Shown here one piece after another: positions 1 through 8,295 of a stretch of DNA of 26,994 bases. How positions within the stretch are numbered: the stretch's first letter is position 1; each line of letters begins with the position of its first letter. The notes beneath the pieces are model-generated. The model did not search any database, had not been told where the DNA came from, and saw only the letters and a list, made by a program, of their open reading frames with translations. The DNA comes from Ceratorhiza oryzae-sativae (taxonomy: Eukaryota > Basidiomycota > Agaricomycetes > Cantharellales > Ceratobasidiaceae). The stretch lies in the NCBI GenBank assembly GCA_030998015.1, contig JARWMV010000183.1, positions 1-26,994 on the forward strand, read 5' to 3'. A program made the translations under genes and the position numbers.

Positions 1-496
1 CCCCCCAAACAATGCAGCGTAGCTGCACATGTTTGGGGGTCAGTAGTAATATATTAAGAAAAGGGTAAGGAAGTGGAGTATGGTTTAAAATTATTTGTGA
101 GGGTTAAATTTGTTAACCTCTTCTTTTATGACCCGTGCACGCCTGCGAACGCCTTGGCTTAAGCCAAGGCGGCCCTGGCGTGCGCGCGGCTCGCCGCGAA
201 CGCGGCCTCGATATCCATTACCCCTCGGGTCAACAGCATGTATTTATATATAAATACATGCTGTTGACCCGAGGGGTAATGGATATCGAGGCCGCGTTCG
301 CGGCGAGCCGCGCGCACGCCAGGGCCGCCTTGGCTTAAGCCAAGGCGTTCGCAGGCGTGCACGGGTCATAAAAGAAGAGGTTAACAAATTTAACCCTCAC
401 AAATAATTTTAAACCATACTCCACTTCCTTACCCTTTTCTTAATATATTACTACTGACCCCCAAACATGTGCAGCTACGCTGCATTGTTTGGGGGG
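1..496. repeat. 496-bp perfect palindrome at window start
   Basis: Bases 1-248 are the exact reverse complement of 249-496. The centre lies inside the AT-rich loop tatttatatataaata, which in other copies is the first hairpin of double-hairpin element B. The right arm continues into ordinary sequence (368-450 resembles 10099-10150 and 14395-14435), so the left arm looks like a fold-back copy of the right. The ends are copies of the C hairpin (1-40, 457-496). It contains no gene; the two mirror reading frames inside it are artefacts of symmetry. It may be a hairpin end of linear DNA, a recombination product or an assembly fold-back. Confidence 0.95.
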
Positions 497-606
497 CAGT
501 AGCCCCCCAATAATGCAATGACCTCCCAATGCGTTACCAAGCCTGTAAGGCGGGCCCTACGGGCCAACGTATTGGGAGGGCCATTGCAATCATTGGGGGT
601 CTACTG
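457..606 (+). mobile_element. Double-hairpin element type C, with 6-bp target repeat
   Basis: The target CTACTG is at 451-456 and again at 601-606. Between them lie a C hairpin (accccc..gtttgggggg), the linker CAGTAG at 497-502 (exact reverse complement of the target) and a second, longer hairpin holding a nested cctcccaatgcg/cgtattgggagg stem. The same insertion with the same target is at 14442-14591, so this stretch is duplicated. Confidence 0.8.
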
Positions 607-905
607 TGGAATCGAATTATGGCATTCGCCCTGTTGGGTGGGGCGCCCAGTTACCCCTGGGCTTCCTACTAGTCTCCAACTGGAAGCCATGCCCCAGGTA
701 TTCCCCTAATTATAATAATTGAAGAAAAGGCCCTAGGTTTCGTCTTATGGTATTAGGCTATGTATTCTCAATATATTTAAACACAATTTCCTTAAGAAAT
801 AAAAAAATACATAAGTTTAATATTCATAGAGGATGTGATTATATTAATCTTTAATATGATATACCTTTAAAATGGAAGTCTTATAAATATTCTTAATTAA
901 CATTT
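607..905 (+). other. Leader module upstream of LAGLIDADG gene L1
   Basis: No gene. The stretch is shared with 14592-15696 and in part with 10200-10509: the blocks ggccctaggtttcgtctta, tagaggatgtgatt, tatgatatacct and gtcttataaatat recur in order, ending just before a start codon each time (906, 10510, and nad1 at 15697). It could be an intron core or a transcribed leader. I could not assign the P, Q, R and S segments of a group I intron. Confidence 0.55.
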
Positions 906-1542
906 ATGCAAAGAAAAAATTATTTAACTAGAGCAGAACGATTACAATTTAGTTTAACTGACCAATTGAAGGATATTCTTGTCGGTCTTTATTGGGTGAC
1001 CTTTTTATGCAAAAAAGATCAAATTCAACTACAAGTGTTCGATGTTGTTTTGGACAAGGTCTTGTTCACAAAGAATACCTTCTTCACTTGTACGAATTAT
1101 TTAAATCTTATGGTTCGCAGAAACCTTTAATCTACCACGTGTTTGATAAAAGATCTGGTAAAGAACATGGTAAAATACGTTTTTCTACTTTTGCTTTACC
1201 TTGCTTTAACGAGCTATACGAACTATTTTATATTAATGGGGTAAAAAAGTGCCTGCGAATATAGGGGATCTTTTAACACCTTTGGGTATATGCTATTGGA
1301 TAGCTGATGATGGAGGTTTGGATAAAAAAGGTCGAACATTGACATTAGCAACAAATAGTTTCAAATTGTCAGAGGTTAAACTTTTAGCTGATGCTTTAAC
1401 TAGCAAATTCGGTTTAAAATGTACCGTTCAAAAACAATATAGTGGCTATGCAATTAAAATCTCCTCTAAATCACTCCCAGTTTTACAAAATATGTTAAAG
1501 GACATTCTTCCACCATCAATGCTTTATAAAATAGGTCTTTAA
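906..1542 (+). pseudogene. LAGLIDADG homing endonuclease L1, two frameshifts
   Basis: Intron-type homing endonuclease with two LAGLIDADG helices, expected to cut DNA at an intronless allele. The N-terminus reads MQRKNYLTRAERLQFSL, followed by the first motif around LKDILVGL/LGDLF. The second motif is LTPLGICYWIADDGG (about 1267-1317), and the protein ends PSMLYKIGL at a TAA. Two single-base losses break it: near 988-991 (ctttattgggtgac where relatives need one more t) and in the A run at 1243-1248 (six A where seven restore frame). Both lie at or beside homopolymers, so sequencing error is as likely as decay. No palindromic element interrupts it, unlike most HEGs here. The closest relative in the window is L4 (10510-11328). 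Confidence 0.8.
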
Positions 1543-1662
1543 TTTTTTATTTTCAAGTTTAGTAACCCCTCCTATTTACTGTTTTCAGGACTCAGGCCAG
1601 GAAGGTTGGCAACATTTAACTCTATGGAGTTTAATACTAATGCTTGCCATATAAACCCCTCG
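1543..1662 (+). other. Tail between L1 and L2
   Basis: No gene. Contains a cccctcc block that also follows other HEGs here (14267, 17759). It ends in G at 1662, directly before the point where L2 protein homology begins (t at 1663 completing a codon). That would fit the 3' end of an intron nested in L2. Confidence 0.35.
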
Positions 1663-1820
1663 TTTTTCAATTAAACAAAGTATAATACATAAAGATTATT
1701 TATTTAGTTTATACGAATTCTTTCTAGCTAGAGGCTACTGTAGCAAACTTGAACCTAGAAAATATATTAGAACTATTAAAGGTGTTGATAGAGAATATTA
1801 CGGTTATGAATTTAACACTC

Positions 1821-1991
1821 CGCGCGCGTTAGTTGCTGGTGGGACTTGTCCCACCAACCAACGTGAGCAATCGCAACCGTTTGCGATTGCTAGTGCGCGG
1901 CATAATATCGATATTTAGCCGCCGGCTGAAAATGACGAACGGTCGTCATTTTCTACGAGGGAATCTTTAGGATTCCCTCTAACGCCGGCGG
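1821..1991 (+). mobile_element. Element A copy 1 (171 bp)
   Basis: Starts cgcgcgcgttag and ends ctaacgccggcgg; these termini pair. Inside are hairpins ggtggga/tcccacc, gcaatcgcaa/ttgcgattgc, gaaaatgacga/tcgtcattttc and gagggaatc/gattccctc, so the RNA or single strand would form a four-arm cruciform. It interrupts L2. No clear target duplication. Confidence 0.9.
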
Positions 1992-2074
1992 GTAGTCTTT
2001 ATTGGTTATATTCATCTTTCTACAAAAATGGGAAAAAAATAGTACCCCAAACTCTAGAAAATTATATTACTGCC

Positions 2075-2245
2075 CGCGCGCGTTAGTTGCTGGTGGGACT
2101 TGTCCCACCAACCAACGTGAGCAATCGCAACCGTTTGCGATTGCTAGTGCGCGGCATAATATCGATATTTAGCCGCCGGCTGAAAATGACGAACGGTCGT
2201 CATTTTCTACGAGGGAATCTTTCAGATTCCCTCTAACGCCGGCGG
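2075..2245 (+). mobile_element. Element A copy 2 (171 bp)
   Basis: Near-identical to copy 1. The last arm reads gaatctttcagattc instead of gaatctttaggattc, so pairing is kept despite the change. It interrupts L2 just before its second motif. Confidence 0.9.
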
Positions 2246-2467
2246 GCCATTTGGATCTAAACGAATGGACATTTTTACAATGGAAAGTTAGTATTAAATA
2301 CTTGTTTTTACTCAAAAATAGATAATGAAAATTTAATTAAAGTCTTACATGATTTTTTTGGTATAAAATCTTATTTGGGAAAAAGTAAAAAAGGTAAATA
2401 TCTTCAGAGTCTTTGGAACTTATAAACCGCCTCGATTGTTCTACCATATTGCCGGGTTCCCTGTAGA

Positions 2468-2590
2468 CCCCCAACAAGGCAATGGCCTCCCAATGCGTCA
2501 CAAACGTATTGGGGGGGGCCATTACCTTATTGGGGGGCGGATGCCCCTCAAACAATGCAGCGTAGCTGCACATGTTTGGGGGGCAGTAGA
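2468..2590 (+). mobile_element. Double-hairpin element type C, target GTAGA
   Basis: GTAGA at 2463-2467 is repeated at 2586-2590. The first hairpin contains the nested cctcccaatgcg arm, the second is the gcagcgtagctgc C hairpin. The linker (cggatg) does not match the target, so this copy is an exception to the linker rule. The flanks ttccctgta and cgacagggtt can pair across it. Confidence 0.7.
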
Positions 2591-3270
2591 CGACAGGGTT
2601 ACACAGGAGTACTGTTGTCAATTAAAAATTACTCTTGTTGCAAAGATACTCTGCAAAAGTAGAGAAATGTGAACACGACCGAAGTGTGGGGGTTTATTAT
2701 CCCATTTTTATGTGATGAGGGAAGTTATAAAAGAAATAGGAATTCAATTTTACTGGGTTGGCCAATTTTTGTAATTGACCCTTTACGGGGAACCATACCA
2801 AGCTAATTGAACCTAATCTTAGTTACGAGGCTAACCTTTACTAAAGGTTTCTTTCTGAGGTCTCTGAAGTGGAAATAGTATTACCCCATGCCGACTTGTC
2901 GCCCAGATCTATATAGACGAGGGTTAAAACATTTCAACAACCCTGGAATTGCAATCATGGACTCGATATAGTCCCCCGGTCTAACCGGGTTTTTGTCAGG
3001 GTTGGGCAGTTTTACCGTCCGGTCAACTATGTTGACACGAGACGGTAAAACAGGGCAGCAGATGATCCAAAATTTCGTGGATTCCGAATTTTGGGGAAAG
3101 TTTTGAGTCCTATAAGGCTGAATCCTTGTCTCGTCTGTGGTCTAGCGAATGCCCGACCGCAGACTCGGCGACCGAGCCTGTGGTCGACTAAAGGCGTCCA
3201 CAGTCGAGGTAAGGCAATATAGGATATTCAATTACAAAATAACTCGTGTTTTCACTCTACAAAAATTTCA
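2591..3270 (+). other. Intron 5' region upstream of GIY-YIG gene G1
   Basis: No gene. It is homologous in blocks to the 5' part of the rnl intron at 5840-6397: aaagaaatag, tagttacgaggct, gcagatga.ccaaa, gttttgagt, and aaaataactcgtgttttcac immediately before each GIY-YIG gene. Extra hairpins are inserted here, for example ttttaccgtc/gacggtaaaa (about 3010-3052). The host exon of this intron copy is not evident. Confidence 0.5.
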
Positions 3271-3570
3271 ATGAAAAATACAAATAATTTAAATACTGTT
3301 AATCCCGCCTCCTGGATCTCTAGAGATCCAGGGAGCGGAGTATCTTATTCTGATCTGCAAAACCAAAAAAAACAAATTTTCTTGGAAAATAACCAAAAAT
3401 CAGGTATCTACTGTTTGACAAATAATCTTACAGGGTTCAAATATATCGGAAGCTCAACAAACTTGGCTAAAAGATTTGTAACTTATTTTTCTAATATTCT
3501 TTTGCAAAAAATAACTACAAAATCCAAAAGTATCATAAGTTCTGCTTTACTGAAAAATGGTTTATCTAAC

Positions 3571-3827
3571 CCTCGAGCCGGCCGCGCTGGGGACGGTAAG
3601 CGGGTTAGTCTTTGACTAACCCCTGCCGGACATCTGCGATGACCGAGTCTGGTTTTGGGCCCTAGTGCCCCCCAAACATGTGCAGCTACGCTGCATTGTT
3701 TGGGGGGCATCCACCCCCCAAATGAAGCAATTACGGGGCCTCTAAAATAGCTTTGCTATTTTAAGTGGCCCCTAATTGCATCATTGGGGGTCTACGGGCA
3801 TCCATTCGGGCGGTCCCAGCGCGACGG
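3571..3827 (+). mobile_element. Compound element F with nested C element
   Basis: Outer arms are cctcgagccggccgcgctgg and cccagcgcgacgg. Inside are a ggttagtc/gactaacc hairpin, a C hairpin (about 3668-3710) and further hairpins. It lies between LSN and FKLDILEYCD of G1, and its removal restores the frame. A reverse-oriented relative is at 12127-12269. Confidence 0.75.
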
Positions 3828-4120
3828 TTTTTAAATTGGACATACTAGAATATTGTGATTCAAAGGATGTCGTATCTCGAGAACAACACTATATTGATTT
3901 TTTAAACCCTGAGTACAACATATTAAAAAAAGCTTATTCTTCATTAGGATATAAGCACACTGAAGAAACTCTAGAAAAAATGAGAACGGTACCACGGAAA
4001 AATTTTCAAAGGAAACTTTAGAACTACTTCAATCTCATCTGGCCAAAATTAATTTAGAAAAAGGTTATAAAGTAATTGTATTCGATAATAATACAAAAAT
4101 TGCACAAACTTTTGATTCTC

Positions 4121-4290
4121 CGCGCGCGTTAGTTGCTGGTGGGACTTGTCCCACCAACCAACGTGAGCAATCGCAACCGTTTGCGATTGCTAGTGCGCGG
4201 CATAATATCGATATTTAGCCGCCGGCTGAAAATGACGAACGGTCGTCATTTTCTACGGGGAATCTTTAGGATTCCCTCTAACGCCGGCGG
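4121..4290 (+). mobile_element. Element A copy 3 (170 bp)
   Basis: Carries one base fewer than other short copies (ctacgggg for ctacgaggg). It interrupts G1 after AQTFDS. Confidence 0.9.
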
Positions 4291-4559
4291 GCTAGCGAAT
4301 CTAAAATTAGATACTAAAAGTTTAGTCAAACTGGATAATTCTCTTAGAGATAAATCAATAAGTAGTATTACCGACCTTTACAGAAATAGATTTTGGGTAC
4401 GAATATTAAGAACCGGGGAAACAACAAATTCTTTTAACAATCAGATAGAAAGTTTAAAAAGATTGACGCCTAACAGCTATGTCGAGCCTATATCTGTGCA
4501 AGAAGCTTGGACTACAAATTCAAGCTCCGATTTTACAGGGCTTGCACTAAAAACAGTTG

Positions 4560-4826
4560 ACCCCCAATGATTGCAATGCATTATTGGGGGGCTACCCCCC
4601 AATGATTGCATTGCATTATTGGGGGGCTACCCCCAATGATTACAATGACCTCCCAATGCGTTACCAAGCCTGTAAGGCCCAAAACCACCGTAAAGGTGTT
4701 TTTGGAAACACCTTCACGGTGGTTTTGGGCCCTACGGGCCAACGTATTGGGAGGGCCATTACATTATTGGGGGGCTACTGCCCCCCAAACAATGCAGCGT
4801 AGCTGCACATGTTTGGGGGTCAGTTG
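4560..4826 (+). mobile_element. Compound double-hairpin element, target AGTTG
   Basis: AGTTG at 4555-4559 is repeated at 4822-4826. Between them are two near-identical small hairpins (acccccaatgattgcaatg..), a long nested arm around ccaaaaccaccg/cggtggttttgg, the linker CTACTG, and a C hairpin. CTACTG does not match this target but matches the CAGTAG targets elsewhere, suggesting a unit built by nested insertion. Confidence 0.7.
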
Positions 4827-4955
4827 TTGTTAATATTAAAACAAATGAGATTAAAGAATATAGTTCCATAAGAAAAGCTGCTATGAGTCTAAAAACAAGT
4901 TGTCCTACAATCCATAGATACATAAAATCAAAAAAATTTTCCAAAATTTATATGA

Positions 4956-5111
4956 CCCGTGCACGCCTGCGAACGCCTTGGCTTAAGCCAAGGCGGCCCT
5001 GGCGTGCGCGCGGCTCGCCGCGAACGCGGCCTCGATATCCATTACCCCTCGGGTCAACAGCATGTATTTATATATAAATACAATGCTGGTTGACCCTAAG
5101 CGGGGGTATGA
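4956..5111 (-). mobile_element. Double-hairpin element B, target TATGA (reverse TCATA)
   Basis: TATGA at 4951-4955 and 5107-5111. On the minus strand the order is CATA, AT-rich hairpin, linker TAATG, GC-rich hairpin, then TCATA. It splits the last codons of G1; collapsing the repeat joins KIY to EISLK and a TAG stop. Confidence 0.85.
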
Positions 5112-5127
5112 AATCTCTTTAAAATAG

Positions 5128-5259
5128 AATAAAACCCCTCTTCCAGATCATTAGATCCAGAGGAAGGTCATGTTAAGTTCTGGAAGGTCGAAGGCTGTTC
5201 GAGGCCCGGATGATATTATGGTTACCCTGAAAATCCTGGGTACTTTTTCTTCTATGTAG
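5128..5259 (+). other. Intron-derived stretch after G1
   Basis: No gene. Contains a cccctcttcc block like those following other HEGs, a ccagatcattagatccag near-palindrome and a hairpin cagaggaagg..ggaaggtcg. It abuts the sudden start of LAGLIDADG fragment L3. Confidence 0.35.
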
Positions 5260-5552
5260 CTTATAAGCGATGATGGAGGTTACACACAATATGGTGTGAG
5301 AATAGCAACTAATAATTTTACTCTATCAGAAGTAGAATATTTAAAGAATTTATTAACTAATAAATTTGGCTTAAATTGTACTGTGCAAAAAATACATTTA
5401 GATAATAAATATTCTATTTACTGGCCCTGCCTGGCAACTGCGCTTTAGCGCACGTCTTGGCAGGGATTAAAAAGGAATCTTTGAGCAGATTAAAAGAATT
5501 AATACTTCCACATTTGCATCCTTCAATGTACTACAAATTGGGTATAACATAA
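5260..5552 (+). pseudogene. LAGLIDADG homing endonuclease L3, C-terminal half only
   Basis: Homology starts abruptly at the second motif (LISDDGGYTQYG), preceded in frame by TAG. It runs VRIATNNFTLSEVEYL, NKFGLNCTVQKIH, and after a G hairpin ESLSRLKELILPHLHPSM to a TAA at 5550-5552. The N-terminal half with the first catalytic helix is not adjacent. Either a rearrangement removed it or the half gene is continued from elsewhere. A group I S-like segment caagatatagtt follows at 5565. Confidence 0.7.
5423..5465 (+). repeat. Hairpin family G, copy 1
   Basis: A 41-43 bp hairpin ccctgcc..tgcgctttagcgca..ggcaggg, inserted in L3 between SIY and KKESL. Other copies are at 7732, 18512, 23049 (reverse) and 24929. 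Confidence 0.8.
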
Positions 5553-5599
5553 ATCATCGTTTTTCAAGATATAGTTATTCTATACAACAATAAATTATT
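5553..5599 (+). other. 3' end of an rnl group I intron
   Basis: Contains caagatatagtt (5565-5576), which resembles the conserved S segment of group I introns. It lies just upstream of recognisable rnl exon sequence; the exact splice site is not resolved. Confidence 0.45.
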
Positions 5600-5825
5600 T
5601 AATATGAATTAAGTATATTTGATAGTCGTGAGAATATTAAAACATTCTCTAAGAGTTCGACGGAACTTTTTAAAGATAAAGTATAACTCTTGTTAACTCT
5701 AGCGTTAGCTTTTGGCTTGACCAGCATGCTTAACTGAGAGACCCATAAGTCAACCAGATACGAAAGTAGGGCATAATGATCCGGCGGTATATTATGGAAT
5801 AGCCGTCGCACAATAGATAAAAGTT
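5600..5825 (+). rRNA. rnl: Large-subunit rRNA, domain V exon (first in window)
   Basis: Part of the peptidyl transferase domain of the mitochondrial large ribosomal RNA. The run tacgaaagtagggcataatg followed by atccggcgg matches the universally conserved helix 80-90 region (E. coli tgcgaaagcaggtcatagtg then atccggtgg). Upstream, cttaactgagag and ctctaagagttcgacgg match the preceding conserved blocks, so the exon covers roughly E. coli 2245-2438. The 5' limit is uncertain by about 10-15 bases. The likely 3' splice point is after gataaaagtt (5825), because joining to 8150 restores a ..aaaagtt/acgctaggg sequence. Everything upstream in rnl is missing from this window. Confidence 0.85.
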
Positions 5826-5981
5826 ATAAATTTTCAATTATTAATTAGCCACCGTTGAGATATTTAAAATGAACAAGTGTTGCACAAAAGATAAATAAAA
5901 GAAATAGTAATTCATGTATTGTGATTTTGTATATCAAATTTCACATTTGCTTGAAACTAATCATAGTTACGAGGCTTACTC

Positions 5982-6152
5982 CGCGCGCGTTAGTTGCTGG
6001 TGGGACTTGTCCCACCAACCAACGTGAGCAATCGCAACCGTTTGCGATTGCTAGTGCGCGGCATAATATCGATATTTAGCCGCCGGCTGAAAATGACGAA
6101 CGGTCGTCATTTTCTACGAGGGAATCTTTAGGATTCCCTCTAACGCCGGCGG
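5982..6152 (+). mobile_element. Element A copy 4 (171 bp), in intron leader
   Basis: One of only two A copies outside a HEG reading frame. Flanks are mirror images (tact|c ... g|agta) rather than a direct repeat. Confidence 0.9.
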
Positions 6153-6568
6153 AGTATCGTTCTGAAGTTTTCGGTAGAGATTCAATCTTTATCTAGGAAA
6201 CATGCCGTTTTGTATAGAATATTATACCTTCAGTCTAAAGTAGGTCTGATAAGACCACGAATAGATATGGGGGCTATGCTTATGCGAGCAGCAGATGAAC
6301 CAAATTTCGATTCCGAAAATTGGGGACAGTTTTGAGTTTTAGATATAAAATAATCAGAACAAAATAACTCGTGTTTTCACTTTTCAATAAATATATAATG
6401 TTTTACATCAAATTAAAATTTTCAACAACTCAACATGTCAGATATAGCTCAAGTAGCACTGGGGTTGAAACTCAACTATTTAATTTAGCCGAGGTTTCTA
6501 CTTCTGATGTATTAAAATCCCTAAATGGAAAATCCGGCATTTATAGATGGATTAATTCTTCGAATAAT

Positions 6569-6736
6569 GCCCCCGCTCTATCGGCTAAAATCTTAGGTGT
6601 AACCCAAGATTTCAGCCGCTAAAGCGGAGGGTCAACGACCCGTGGGCATTGTTAACGAGGCCGCGTTCGCGGCGAGCCGCGCGCACGCCAGGGCCGCCTT
6701 GGCAAGCCAAGGCGTTCGCAGGCGTGCACGGGTAAT
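6569..6736 (+). mobile_element. Double-hairpin element B2, target TAAT
   Basis: TAAT at 6565-6568 repeats at 6733-6736. The first hairpin is of the aatcttaggtgtaacccaag type, the linker is gggCATTG, complementary to the left flank AATGccc, and the second hairpin is the shared GC-rich arm. It sits in the GIY-YIG core of G2. Confidence 0.85.
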
Positions 6737-6983
6737 AAAACTTATGTTGGTTCTTCAATAGATCTTAATAGACGAATTAAAGAGTATTTTAACTCTGAAC
6801 GATCTTTAAGAGAGTTAAAACGAGGAGAAAGTATTTTGTACAGATCTCTTCTGAAATATGGTTATATAAACTTTACTTTAGAAATATTGGAAGTAGTTAA
6901 TGTAGACGGACTAACATCTACAGAAGCTAGATCAATACTTCTGGAAAAAGAGCAGTACTATATCGATCTATTGGAGCCTGAAT

Positions 6984-7369
6984 CCGCCGGCGTTAGAGGG
7001 AATCCTCAGATGAGGTAGCCTTGACCATGAGTCTCATGGTCCAGGCTACCTCCCATAAAGATTCCCTCGTAGAAAATGACGACCGTTCGTCATTTTCAGC
7101 CGGCGGCTAAATATCGATATTATGCCGCGCACTAGCAATCGCAAACGGTTGCGATTGCTCACGTTGGTTGGTGGGACAAGTCCCACCAGCAACTAACGCG
7201 CGCGGGCCCCCGCTCTATCGGCTAAAATCTTAGGTGTAACCCAAGATTTCAGCCGCTAAAGCGGAGGGTCAACGACCCGTGGGCATTGTTAACGAGGCCG
7301 CGTTCGCGGCGAGCCGCGCGCACGCCAGGGCCGCCTTGGCAAGCCAAGGCGTTCGCAGGCGTGCACGGG
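6984..7369 (-). mobile_element. A (221 bp) + B2 composite, copy 1
   Basis: A reverse A element (6984-7204, long form with the ggtagcc..ggctacc hairpin in its last loop) is fused to a B2 element ending gcacggg before TAAT. The same joint (cgcgcggg then cccccgctc) recurs four more times in the window, so this is one compound unit. It lies in G2 between LEPE and ILKKAG. Confidence 0.85.
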
Positions 7370-7731
7370 TAATATTCTTAAAAAAGCAGGCAGTAATTTA
7401 GGGATAAAAATGTCACCAGAGACTAGGGCGAAAATGAGTGAGGCTAAACTTGGAAAACCAAGTCACAGAAAAGGACTTAAAGGTTTAGAAGCTTTCACAG
7501 CAGAATCTTTACAGAAAATGAGTAATAATAGTGGCATGAGAAAACGTGTGTTTGTATATAGCTCAGCTCATGTATTATTGTTTCCTCCTTTTCTTAGTGT
7601 TAAATCTTGTGCTTCAAGTTTAGAGTTATCTAGATACAAAGTAAGTAGAGCTTTGGATAAAGATCTAGTAGTAGAAACATACATCTTTGTATCCAACATT
7701 CAAGACAAATGGGATAACTCAATATTAAACC

Positions 7732-7772
7732 CTGCCTAGAGAACTGCGCTTTAGCGCACGTCTTGGCAGGGG
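7732..7772 (+). repeat. Hairpin family G, copy 2
   Basis: cctgcctagag..tgcgctttagcgca..ggcaggg hairpin in the last codons of G2. Confidence 0.8.
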
Positions 7773-8149
7773 TAATAATTCTAACCCCCTTCAATATAAA
7801 TTGTATGTGGCTAAATAATCTCACCCCAGAGGGGAATTGAAAAGGCGTGACCACTGGTTTTCTTTATTTGTGATGTCAAATAAAGATTAACTGTGCACTT
7901 GGCATAGATCAGTGAATAGCCATTATATGCGGGGAAATTCTTTTGTGTAGCTAGTATTCATTAACATACTCATAATGCGAATCAATATAAGAAATATCCG
8001 CAAGCCCTGGTTGGTAATTTAATATAAATAAATTACCTTGGGCTTCAGAGACTATACATGGCTCGAATTGATTTACAAAATTAGTTTGAAGATATAGTCC
8101 ATTTTTGATTTAATCAAAATTTTAACGATCGAAGATCGTATCCTAAATG

Positions 8150-8295
8150 ACGCTAGGGATAACAGGCTGATAGTCCGCGAGAGTACATATTGTCCGGACT
8201 GTTTGGCACCTCGATGTCGACTCATCCTATCCTCCGGTGCACAAGCTTGGAAGGGTTCGGCTGTTCGCCGATTAAAAGGGTACGCGAGTTGGGTT
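8150..8295 (+). rRNA. rnl: Large-subunit rRNA, domain V exon (second in window)
   Basis: Contains acgctagggataacaggctg and tgtttggcacctcgatgtcg, the near-invariant peptidyl transferase and A-loop approach sequences, then ggctgttcgccgattaaaag and gtacgcgagttgggtt. It corresponds to about E. coli 2439-2563. Homology stops after gagttgggtt (8295), a position where group I introns are known in other rnl genes. The rest of rnl (domain V end, sarcin-ricin loop, 3' end) is not found downstream, so the gene continues elsewhere or is truncated. Confidence 0.9.

Larger units (their letters stand above)
1663..2425 (+). pseudogene. LAGLIDADG homing endonuclease L2, C-terminal part, interrupted
   Basis: Protein homology begins at FSIKQSIIHKDYLFSLYEFF, typical of the region after the first LAGLIDADG motif; the N-terminal part is absent and may lie left of the window. 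It continues through YWLYSSFYKNGKKIVPQ, then AIWI, a TAA stop (about 2257) where relatives have MDDG, then GHFYNGKLVLNTCFYSK and a C-terminal domain ending at TAA 2423-2425. Two A elements (1821-1991 and 2075-2245) interrupt it. Removing the first restores the frame exactly (NT-R-SLYWLYS). The in-frame TAA and missing acidic motif residues suggest it is dead even without the elements. Confidence 0.75.
3271..5127 (+). pseudogene. GIY-YIG homing endonuclease G1, interrupted by four elements
   Basis: Begins MKNTNNLNTV. The GIY-YIG domain shows SGIYCLTNN and KYIGSSTNLAKRF (about 3402-3474), then SALLKNGLSN. After an F-type element it resumes FKLDILEYCD and EQHYIDFLNPEYNIL, then a GYKHTEETLEKMR motif of the kind that follows GIY-YIG nuclease domains. 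A frameshift near 3985-4010 is followed by KETLELLQSHLAKINLEKGY. Elements at 3571-3827, 4121-4290, 4560-4826 and 4956-5111 interrupt the C-terminal DNA-binding part. Collapsing the last two at their target repeats gives KTVVVNIKTNEIKEYSS and KIYEISLK followed by TAG. Unless the elements are removed from RNA, only the N-terminal third can be made. Confidence 0.8.
6398..7818 (+). pseudogene. GIY-YIG homing endonuclease G2 of the rnl intron, interrupted
   Basis: ATG at 6398 is chosen; an in-frame GTG at 6371 is possible. The N-terminal extension is followed by KSGIYRWINSSNN, then, after a B2 element, KTYVGSSIDLNRRIKEYF, together the GIY and YIG motifs. It continues SLLKYGYINFTLEILE and EKEQYYIDLLEPE. 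After an A+B2 composite come ILKKAGSNLGIKMSPETRAK (a NUMOD3-like motif) and an AR/HTH-like tail (SCASSLELSRYKVSRAL). A G hairpin at 7732 separates SILN from the last residues (NNSNPLQYKLYVAK, TAA). Collapsing the first B2 at its TAAT repeat joins the two GIY-YIG halves in frame. As DNA stands, translation ends inside the first element. Confidence 0.8.
5826..8149 (+). other. Group I intron in rnl with GIY-YIG gene
   Basis: Canonical group I core near the 3' end: P-like tatatgcggggaaa (7925-7938), Q-like aaatatccgcaagccc (7992-8007), R-like tcagagactatacatgg (8045) and S-like gaagatatagtcc (8086-8098). The last intron base would be G (8149) and the upstream exon ends in U, as usual for group I. 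The ORF lies upstream of the core. The 5' third (5826-6397) holds element A copy 4 and the block shared with 2591-3270. Confidence 0.8.

Noticed and set aside
1821..1991. A recurrent reading frame through element A (ALVAGGTCPTNQREQSQ..)
   Set aside because: It appears wherever A follows an open frame, has no start of its own and shows no family resemblance. The frame differs between insertions.
2337..2621. Minus-strand ORFs across the window
   Set aside because: They lie opposite HEG or hairpin sequence, lack recognisable motifs and mostly reflect the symmetry of the palindromes.
2930..2975. gactcgatatagtcc as a group I R/S pair
   Set aside because: It is a short self-complementary hairpin without the surrounding P and Q segments.
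8155..8170. Omega-type (I-SceI site) intron in rnl
   Set aside because: tagggataacaggctg is continuous exon here, so that classic intron position is unoccupied; the intron present lies just upstream of it.
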